Assembly: GCF_902859705.1 (NCBI RefSeq)
Contig: NZ_CADIJO010000022.1
Span: 1-64,000, forward strand
Source of the DNA: Achromobacter deleyi
Lineage (GTDB): Bacteria; Pseudomonadota; Gammaproteobacteria; Burkholderiales; Burkholderiaceae_B
Direction: 5' to 3'
Length of the DNA stretch: 64,000 bases
Shown: piece after piece, positions 39,433 to 45,459 of the stretch
Numbering within the stretch: the stretch's first letter is position 1
Layout of the letters: each line of letters opens with the position of its first letter
Translations under genes and position numbers: made by a program
The notes under the pieces: generated by a model
Databases searched by the model: none
Seen by the model: only the letters and a program-made list of their open reading frames with translations
Told to the model about the DNA's origin: nothing

Positions 39433-40854
39433 ATGAAAGCAGTTTCCCTGATCTACAAACCCGCCGCGCTGGCCTTGGCGCTGGCCCTGTCGGGCTGCGG
39501 TGGCCTGCTCAAGACCGAGTACCAGGCCCCCGAGACGCGCGCCCCGGCGGCCTGGACCTATGCGTCCGATGCGACAGCCCCGATGGCGCCGGCCGCGGCG
39601 CTGGCGGATGGCGGGGCGTGGTGGCGCAATTTCAATGACCCGGTGTTGATTGGACTGGTGGAAGGCGCGCTGGCGCGCAACAACGACCTGGCCGCCGCGG
39701 CGATCCGGGTACGCCGGGCGCAATACCAGGCGGGCCTGGCCGAAGACCAGCTGATTCCGCAACTGACGGGCAACGCCAGCGTGACCCGCTCACGCAATTT
39801 CTACGGCGACCGCGCAATCACCCGCACGAACGGCACGGAGCTGTCGATCGGCTACGAGGTGGACCTGTGGGGCAAGCTGTCGCGCCAGCGCGATGCGGCC
39901 GACTGGGAAGCGCTGGCGAGCGAGCAGGACCGCCAGAGTTCGGCGCTGTCGCTGGTGGGCACGACGGCGACGCTGTATTGGCAGACGGCGTTCATCAATC
40001 AACGCATTGCGAGCAGCCTGGAAAGCATTGCGTATGCACGCCGGACGCAGGACCTGGTGCGGGCGCAATATGCAGCGGGCGGGGCGTCGGCGCTGGAAAT
40101 GGCGGAAGCGGAGCAGACGGTGGCAAGCCAGCAGGCGGCGCACGCGCTGCTGGTGCAGCAACATGTGGAATACGTGAATGCGCTGACGATTCTGTTCGAC
40201 GGCCCGCCGGACCGCACGATGGCAGATCCGCCGCGGCTGCCGCAATATCCGTTGCCCGAGGCGCGGGCAGGCGTGCCGGCAGAGCTGCTGGGACGCCGGC
40301 CGGATCTGCGGGCGGCGGAACTTCGTCTGCGCGAGGCGCTGTCGAATGTGGACGCGGCGCGGGCAAGTTTCTATCCGACGCTGACGCTGACGGGCTCGCT
40401 GGGAACGAGCAGCCCGACGCTGTCGAACATTCTGCAAAATCCGGTGGGGGCGCTGACGACGGCGGTGACGCTGCCATTCCTGCAGTGGAACCGGCTGGGG
40501 CTGAATCTGAAAGTATCGCGGACGGAGTTCGATGAACGGGTGGTGACGTTCAGGCAATCTCTTTATCAGGCGATGGCGGATGTGGAAAATGCGTTGTCGA
40601 ATCGGACGCAGCTGCGGGTGCAGGGGGAGCAGCTTGAGGCATCGTTGAAGGCGGCTCGGGAGGCTGAGCGGCTGTATGAAGTCCGGTATCGGGCGGGGTC
40701 TGTGTCGTTGCGGTTTTGGTTGGATGCGCAGGAGAAGCGGCGGGGGGCGGAGATTGCTCGGGATGAGAATGTGTTGAATCGGTTGGTTAATCAGGTGAAG
40801 GTTTATCAGGCGTTGGGTGGGGATGATTCTGTTTCTGCTACGAATGTGGAGTAG
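39433..40854 (+). CDS. Outer-membrane efflux lipoprotein, NodT/OprM type
   Basis: 473 residues with a lipoprotein signal (ALALALSGCGG, lipid-bearing Cys about residue 18) and two outer-membrane efflux repeats: WWRNFNDPVLIGLVEGALAR and RRPDLRAAELRLREALSNVD. It is the exit channel for MacAB. The ATG at 39433 follows a purine-rich stretch; an in-frame ATG at 39424 overlaps the macB stop and is an alternative. The final 200 or so codons drift to T- and G-ending codons (40741-40860 has 47 G and 13 C by my count). Intergenic element copy 2 follows 47 bp after the stop. Confidence 0.93.
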   Translation: MKAVSLIYKPAALALALALSGCGGLLKTEYQAPETRAPAAWTYASDATAPMAPAAALADGGAWWRNFNDPVLIGLVEGALARNNDLAAAAIRVRRAQYQAGLAEDQLIPQLTGNASVTRSRNFYGDRAITRTNGTELSIGYEVDLWGKLSRQRDAADWEALASEQDRQSSALSLVGTTATLYWQTAFINQRIASSLESIAYARRTQDLVRAQYAAGGASALEMAEAEQTVASQQAAHALLVQQHVEYVNALTILFDGPPDRTMADPPRLPQYPLPEARAGVPAELLGRRPDLRAAELRLREALSNVDAARASFYPTLTLTGSLGTSSPTLSNILQNPVGALTTAVTLPFLQWNRLGLNLKVSRTEFDERVVTFRQSLYQAMADVENALSNRTQLRVQGEQLEASLKAAREAERLYEVRYRAGSVSLRFWLDAQEKRRGAEIARDENVLNRLVNQVKVYQALGGDDSVSATNVE

Positions 40855-40901
40855 GTTTTCTACTTTTGTGGTTTTTGGTTTGCTGGTGGCGGGGAGTTCT
40901 T

Positions 40902-41073
40902 CGTAGGTCGCCCGTCGCGGGGGTGGCTTGCGGAGTGGGTGCCCACGATTGCGGTCCGGAGCCTTCGCTCCGGACTTCCCCTTCGTCATCTTCGTCCGCC
41001 TTCGGCTCCCTTCAGATTCCCTCGGGCGCATCGAGGTTGCCCACTCCGCAAGCCACCCCCGCGCCGGGCTACG
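40902..41073 (+). repeat. Intergenic palindromic element, copy 2
   Basis: Same family as copy 1 but in plus orientation. The 31-nt arms (40910-40940 and 41039-41069) pair at all but two positions, one of those a G-T wobble. CGTA (40902-40905) pairs with TACG (41070-41073) outside, with a bulge GGTC. The 98-bp core contains the 9-bp inner hairpin (40954-40975; loop CTTC). A second module is attached downstream (41090-41353). Starts 47 bp after the co-oriented NodT gene. Confidence 0.9.
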
Positions 41074-41089
41074 CGTGTCTCGGTTCGTT

Positions 41090-41353
41090 GCGCTGCTAGA
41101 CCTGTGTGCGGGGAATGGAATCTGCGGGGTCGCCAAGCCGCGGCCGCGCGGGCGGCCACGTTTGGCATTCGTGTTGCTGACTGTGTGGCGGTGGCGCTTC
41201 GCGCTGTTGGTGATTGCGTTTCTAGTGGTTCTGCGCGGTTGGGGGGGGGCGGTGATGGGCGGCGCGGCACATACTGGTTTGTGCATGGCGACTTTCTCGC
41301 GCGCCGCCCATCGGGCGCTGGAAACTTTGTTGGAATCCACGGTATCCGCGCCG
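41090..41353 (+). repeat. Second conserved module after element copy 2
   Basis: About 264 bp shared with 60571-60834. Conserved blocks: GTGTGC then GGGAATGGAATCTGC, GGTCGCCAAGCCGCGGCC and on to GTTTGGCATT, GTGGCGGTGGCGCTTCGCGC, a G-run, GATGGGCGGCGCG (41254-41266) whose perfect reverse complement lies at 41300-41312, and ATCCGCGCCG at the end. Spacers between blocks differ between the two copies. No coding gene supported. Confidence 0.85.
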
Positions 41354-41395
41354 TGGCTTAAGTACCCGCACCCCGCCCCATATAAAATACGTCCC

Positions 41396-42226
41396 ATGAA
41401 CCCCCAAGATCCTGTCGACCTCGACCGCCGCTTCTCCAGCCTGTCACGCCTTTACGGCCCCGACGCTCCGAAACGTTTTCAAGATGCTCACATTGCCGTT
41501 GCCGGCCTGGGCGGCGTGGGCTCTTGGACCGTGGAAGCGCTTGCTCGTTGCGGGATTGGGGCGTTGACCCTGATTGATCTGGACCATATTGCGGAGTCCA
41601 ACGTCAATCGGCAGATTCATGCGCTGACCGATACCGTGGGGCAGTCCAAAGTGGATGCCATGGCCGAGCGGGTGTTGGGGATCAATCCGGCTTGCCGGTT
41701 GACGCGGGTGGATGACTTTGTGTCGCCTGAGAATGTCGGCGAGGTCTTGCCTGGGCCCTATACCGTCATCATTGACTGTACCGATCAGGCGGCGGCCAAG
41801 ATTGCGATGATCTTGCATGCGCGGGCGTTGGGTGTGCCCATGTTGCTGTGTGGCGGGGCGGGGGGCAAGACGGACCCGCTGGCGTTGCGGGCGGGGGATC
41901 TGTCGGCGGCGGTGAATGATGCGTTGTTGTCCAAGTTGCGCAACAAGCTGCGGCGTGAGCATGGGTTTCCCCGGGCGTCGGACAAGAACGGCAAGGCCTT
42001 GAAGCGGGTGCCCAAGATGGGGGTGCATGCGCTGTGGTTCGATCAGCCGGCGATCTTGCCGGATGCATGGACGCGGGCCGGCGAGATGGACGACGACATG
42101 GGGGTGGCCGCGCAAGCGGCTGCGCCGCAGGGGTTGTCTTGTGCGGGGTATGGGTCTGTCGTGACCGTGACGGCCGCCATGGGGATGGCGGCGGCCAATG
42201 AGGCCTTGCGCCTGGCGTTGGGCTGA
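41396..42226 (+). CDS. tcdA: tRNA threonylcarbamoyladenosine dehydratase
   Basis: ThiF/E1-like ATPase that converts t6A at tRNA position 37 to the cyclic ct6A form. 276 residues. Glycine-rich nucleotide site VAGLGGVGSWTVEALARCG, LIDLDHIAESNVNRQIHAL (characteristic of TcdA/CsdL), the DCTDQAAAK Asp motif and GGAGGKTDPL. The start at 41396 (MNPQDPVDLDRRF) is right after element copy 2's second module; a long open frame upstream (from 40928) runs through the repeat and is chance. Coding strand is G/T-biased like nodT's end. It shares the t6A pathway with tsaE at 9.8 kb. Confidence 0.95.
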   Translation: MNPQDPVDLDRRFSSLSRLYGPDAPKRFQDAHIAVAGLGGVGSWTVEALARCGIGALTLIDLDHIAESNVNRQIHALTDTVGQSKVDAMAERVLGINPACRLTRVDDFVSPENVGEVLPGPYTVIIDCTDQAAAKIAMILHARALGVPMLLCGGAGGKTDPLALRAGDLSAAVNDALLSKLRNKLRREHGFPRASDKNGKALKRVPKMGVHALWFDQPAILPDAWTRAGEMDDDMGVAAQAAAPQGLSCAGYGSVVTVTAAMGMAAANEALRLALG

Positions 42227-42228
42227 TT

Positions 42229-42251
42229 GGCGGCGCCAGTGGGGCGCCGCC
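42229..42251 (+). terminator. Hairpin after tcdA
   Basis: GGCGGCGCC (42229-42237) pairs perfectly with GGCGCCGCC (42243-42251) around a 5-base loop directly after the tcdA stop. No T-run; it may block convergent transcription from the Rieske operon on the minus strand. Confidence 0.55.
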
Positions 42252-42279
42252 TTGGGCATGGGATGGTTCGGCTGTCTTG

Positions 42280-42591
42280 CTACAGCGCTACGAACACCAT
42301 GCCATCTTCGATTCTGACGGGGTAGGTCGCCAGGTTGTCGCGTAGCGGCGAACAGAGGGCGCGGCCGTCTCTGACGTCGAAGCGGCCCTGGTGCAGCGGG
42401 CATTCGATTTCGTGGCCGGTCAGGAAGCCGTCGCACAGGCGGGCGTTGCCGTGGGTACAGAGGTTGGCGGTGGCGTAGACGCTGCCTTCGACGCCGTAGA
42501 GCGCGATTTCGTGGTCGCCGGCTTGCACGGCGATCACGTCTTCATCGGGTACGTCGGCCAGCGGGATGGCTTTGATCCATTGGGTTGTCAT
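42280..42591 (-). CDS. Rieske [2Fe-2S] ferredoxin of aromatic oxygenase
   Basis: 103 residues with the Rieske motif CTHGNARLCDGF...CPLHQGRF (Cys-x-His and Cys-x2-His ligands, residues about 44-68). It carries electrons to a ring-hydroxylating oxygenase, as NagAb or NdoA ferredoxins do. It lies 15 bp after the small-subunit gene, so it is the third gene of the operon. The NADH-ferredoxin reductase that should complete the chain is not in this window. Confidence 0.93.
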   Translation of the reverse strand: MTTQWIKAIPLADVPDEDVIAVQAGDHEIALYGVEGSVYATANLCTHGNARLCDGFLTGHEIECPLHQGRFDVRDGRALCSPLRDNLATYPVRIEDGMVFVAL

Positions 42592-42606
42592 GGCGTGTCT
42601 GTTCTG

Positions 42607-43083
42607 TCAGATGGGATAGATCAACGAATTCGGAATCAGCTCGCTGTCGAAGATGCACAGTCTTGATTCGAATTTCAGGCCATCCGGGGTCTGGCGGATG
42701 ACGTCCAGGTAGCGGCCTACGTTGTAGACGGTGGTGAGCTGGTTGGGCTTGGTGCGAAAGACGGCGTAGTTGGCTTCGGATTCGATCCGGTCGCCGGCGA
42801 CCGACAGGACGCGGGGGGCGCCGACCACGTGGCGCTGGTAGTAGGGGTCGTGGAAGATGGTGTCGGTGGCGCCGTAGATGCGGTCGCGCAGCATGCCGCG
42901 GCTTTCGAAGGACATCGTGGCCAGGGGGTAGCCGCGTTCGTGGTTTTCGCGGGGCAGCACTTTGTAGGTGCAGTCTTCCAGGAAGAAGTCGGGCCACTGG
43001 TCCCATTGTTCGGCGTCCAGCACGGCGGCGTAGTCGGTGTACAGCCGGGTCAGCGCGTAGTACAGCGGAAATTCCAGCATCAT
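42607..43083 (-). CDS. Aromatic oxygenase small (beta) subunit, NagH-like
   Basis: 158 residues with the ring-hydroxylating dioxygenase beta fold (NTF2-like): YALTRLYTDYAAVLDAEQWD, WPDFFLEDCTYKVLPREN and VGRYLDVIRQTPDGLKFES. It is structural and lies next to the catalytic alpha subunit. Its ATG uses the last base of the alpha stop codon (overlap TGATG), so subunits are made in balance. Closest in layout to salicylate 5-hydroxylase NagH or anthranilate dioxygenase AndAd. Confidence 0.9.
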   Translation of the reverse strand: MMLEFPLYYALTRLYTDYAAVLDAEQWDQWPDFFLEDCTYKVLPRENHERGYPLATMSFESRGMLRDRIYGATDTIFHDPYYQRHVVGAPRVLSVAGDRIESEANYAVFRTKPNQLTTVYNVGRYLDVIRQTPDGLKFESRLCIFDSELIPNSLIYPI

Positions 43084-44318
43084 CAGGCCTCCCCTTCCAT
43101 CACGCGGCGCCAGTAGGCGTACATGCCGCGGATCAGCGTTTCGGTCACCATGTGGTCGGTGTTCTCGGCGGTCTTGCCGCCCAGTTCGGCCACGCTGCGG
43201 TGCCAGGGCTTTTGCTGGAAGCCGGACTGCGAAAACTCGATCACCTCGGCGTCGTCGGCCGACACGAAACCGGCGGGGCCGAACAGGTTGGCCTGGCGCA
43301 GGCGTCGCTGGGTCATCTCGGGCGTGTCGTCGGCGAATCCGAAGTGCGTCCAGACGAAATCGAAGGCGTCGTGGCCGACGGGCTGGATGTGGCGGGTCGA
43401 CAGTGAATTGACCTGCTGCTGGATGATGACGCTGGGAAACAGCGTCATCAGCACCGCCGTGGGGCCGTTCCACCAGGGTTCGGGCACGATGTCCAGGAAG
43501 CGGTCGTCGTTCAGCGACATCTGTTCCTTGAAGCTGGATACGCCGCTGGTGACGCTGCCCTTGCCGCCCTGGCCGCGCGTCGAGATCATGGCGGCGTGGC
43601 GGAAGTGGCGGTCCATTTTCAGTTCGGACCGGTTGTCGGCCCGCCACAGGCCGAAGGTGACGAACCAGGTGTGGAGCAGGCCGGGGTGGTAAGGGTCCTT
43701 GATGTTCTCCTGCATCAGCTTCCAGTTGCCGGGAATGCGCTGGCGGCTGTAGCCGTGGATCACCAATTGGCGGCCGTCGAAGACGCGGTCGAAGTAGTGC
43801 AGGATGTCGGGGCCCAGGTAGTCTTCCAGCGGCTCGACGTCGTGGTCGAACGAGGCGAAGACGACGCCGTTGCGACAGGCCACGGCCAGTTTGGTCAGGC
43901 CGTGTTCCTCGGGTTTGAAATCCGGCGGCATGCCGCCGTTGACGCGGCCGTCCTGCTTGACGCCGCGGCGAAAGGGCACGCCGATCAGGTTGCCCTGCAG
44001 GTCGTAATTCCACTGGTGGTAGGGACAGACGAATTCGCTGCGGTTGCCCGAGCGTTCGCGGCAGAACTGCACGCCGCGGTGCGCACAGACGTTTTCCACC
44101 ACCCGTACCTGGCCGTCGTTGTCGCGCAGCAGGATGACGGACCGCTCGCCCACGGCCGTGCGCTTGAAGTCGCCGGGGTGGGGGATTTCGGCTTCCAGGC
44201 CGACGTAGTTCCAGTGGCCTTGGTAGAAGAAGCGGTCCAGTTCCTTTTGGTGCACGGCGGCGTCGGTGTAGACGCCGAAGGGAATGCGGTGGGTGCCGTC
44301 GGCCGGCCAGGCTTGCAT
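43083..44318 (-). CDS. Aromatic oxygenase large (alpha) subunit, NagG/AndAc-like
   Basis: 411 residues. N-terminal Rieske centre: CAHRGVQFCRE and CPYHQWNYDLQG (residues ~78-107). Catalytic mononuclear iron: ENIKDPYHPGLLHTW with two His, plus a later Asp. The size and motifs match salicylate 5-hydroxylase (NagG) and anthranilate 1,2-dioxygenase (AndAc). The adjacent NahR/NagR-like regulator favours a salicylate-type substrate. Ring hydroxylation with O2 and electrons from the ferredoxin. The gene starts the three-gene operon and is divergent from the regulator. Confidence 0.92.
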   Translation of the reverse strand: MQAWPADGTHRIPFGVYTDAAVHQKELDRFFYQGHWNYVGLEAEIPHPGDFKRTAVGERSVILLRDNDGQVRVVENVCAHRGVQFCRERSGNRSEFVCPYHQWNYDLQGNLIGVPFRRGVKQDGRVNGGMPPDFKPEEHGLTKLAVACRNGVVFASFDHDVEPLEDYLGPDILHYFDRVFDGRQLVIHGYSRQRIPGNWKLMQENIKDPYHPGLLHTWFVTFGLWRADNRSELKMDRHFRHAAMISTRGQGGKGSVTSGVSSFKEQMSLNDDRFLDIVPEPWWNGPTAVLMTLFPSVIIQQQVNSLSTRHIQPVGHDAFDFVWTHFGFADDTPEMTQRRLRQANLFGPAGFVSADDAEVIEFSQSGFQQKPWHRSVAELGGKTAENTDHMVTETLIRGMYAYWRRVMEGEA

Positions 44319-44444
44319 GGTTTGTCTCCTTCATCCGTGGCCGCCGTGCGGCCGGGCAGGGGCCGCGCGACATGGGCGCGGCGTTTGTTGCATCTTCGGC
44401 CAGGGCGTGGAATAAATAAATAGAATCTGGATGATGACAACAAT

Positions 44445-44464
44445 CACCAAAATCAATATTGGTG
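44445..44464. promoter_or_regulatory. Palindrome at divergent oxygenase/LysR promoter
   Basis: CACCAA and TTGGTG form a perfect 6-bp dyad with 8 bases between. The right half overlaps the GGTGGAG ribosome site (44461-44467) of the LysR gene. A regulator bound here could repress its own translation start region and activate the oxygenase operon. Function inferred. Confidence 0.5.
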
Positions 44465-44475
44465 GAGACAAGCGC

Positions 44476-45378
44476 ATGAACCTGCAAGACATGGACCTGA
44501 ACCTCCTGGTCGTCTTCAATGAACTATGCAAGCACGGCCGGGTGTCGGCAGTGGCGCGCAACCTGGGCATTTCGCAGCCGGGGGTCAGCAATGCGCTGGG
44601 CAGGCTGCGCAAGCTGCTGGGCGACGAGCTGTTCCTGCGGACCTCGCGCGGCATGGTGCCCACGCCGTATGCCGAAGCGTTGGCGCAGCCCATTGCCGAT
44701 GCGTTGGGGGCGCTGCACGGCACGTTGAATGCGCGTACCTTGTTCGACCCGGCGCATAGCGAGCGGGCCTTCGTCATTGGCGTGAATGACGTGGGCGAAA
44801 CCTATTTCCTGCCGCGGCTGATGCGGGCGCTGGATGGCGCGGCGCCGGGCGTCACCATCCGCACCGTGCGCACGACGTCGATCGACGTGAAGGACGAGAT
44901 GGAGCGCGGGCGGATCGACCTGGCGATGGGCTTTCTGCCGGGTTTGAAGCAAGGCTTCTTTCAGCGCCGGCTGTTTCGCCAGCCCTATGTGTGCATCTTC
45001 CGGCAGGACCATCCGCTGGCGCGCGGCGGCGTGTCGGCCAAGCAGTTTCGCGCCGCCGAGCACGTGGGCATCGTGTCCGAAGGCACCGGCCACGGCGTGG
45101 TGGACCAGGTGATCGAACGGGCGGGCATCCGCCGCCGCCTGCGGCTGACGGTGCCGCATTTCATGGCGGTGGGGCCGGTGCTGCAGGCCACCGACATGAT
45201 CGCGGTGGTGCCGCAGCGCTTTGCCGATTGCGCCTGTAAGCCCTTCGGCCTGGCCACCGCGCCCTGTCCGGTGAAGATTCCGGAGTCCGTCATCAATGTC
45301 TTCTGGCACGCGCGCAACCATCGCGAGCCGGCCAATCAATGGCTGCGGCAGGTGGTGGTGGAGCAGTTCGCGGACTAG
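44476..45378 (+). CDS. LysR regulator of NahR/NagR type
   Basis: 300 residues. DLNLLVVFNELCKHGRVSAV opens the DNA-binding domain, and VGETYFLPRLM, DLAMGFLPGLKQGFFQRRLF and VPHFMAVGPVLQATDMIAV run parallel with the salicylate-responsive NahR. INVFWHARNH and NQWLRQVV near the end also fit. The start at 44476 (MNLQDMDLNLL) follows a GGTGGAG ribosome site; a weaker start lies at 44431. It is divergent from the NagG-like oxygenase, which it very likely activates in response to salicylate or a similar acid. Confidence 0.93.
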   Translation: MNLQDMDLNLLVVFNELCKHGRVSAVARNLGISQPGVSNALGRLRKLLGDELFLRTSRGMVPTPYAEALAQPIADALGALHGTLNARTLFDPAHSERAFVIGVNDVGETYFLPRLMRALDGAAPGVTIRTVRTTSIDVKDEMERGRIDLAMGFLPGLKQGFFQRRLFRQPYVCIFRQDHPLARGGVSAKQFRAAEHVGIVSEGTGHGVVDQVIERAGIRRRLRLTVPHFMAVGPVLQATDMIAVVPQRFADCACKPFGLATAPCPVKIPESVINVFWHARNHREPANQWLRQVVVEQFAD

Positions 45379-45403
45379 TGGACGGCAAAATAGGAAGGCG
45401 GCA

Positions 45404-45438
45404 ACCGGAAAGCGGCCTGCATCGGCGGGCTTTCCGGT
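45404..45438. terminator. Hairpin between convergent LysR and TonB receptor genes
   Basis: ACCGGAAAG (45404-45412) pairs perfectly with CTTTCCGGT (45430-45438) around a 17-base loop that may itself fold. There is no long T-run. Probable bidirectional terminator. Confidence 0.6.
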
Positions 45439-45459
45439 GTGCCGGTGCCGGCCGCGCGC

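Noticed and set aside
40928..42226. A single open frame from the repeat into tcdA
   Set aside because: The TcdA family sequence begins at 41396. The upstream part is element DNA without coding signs.
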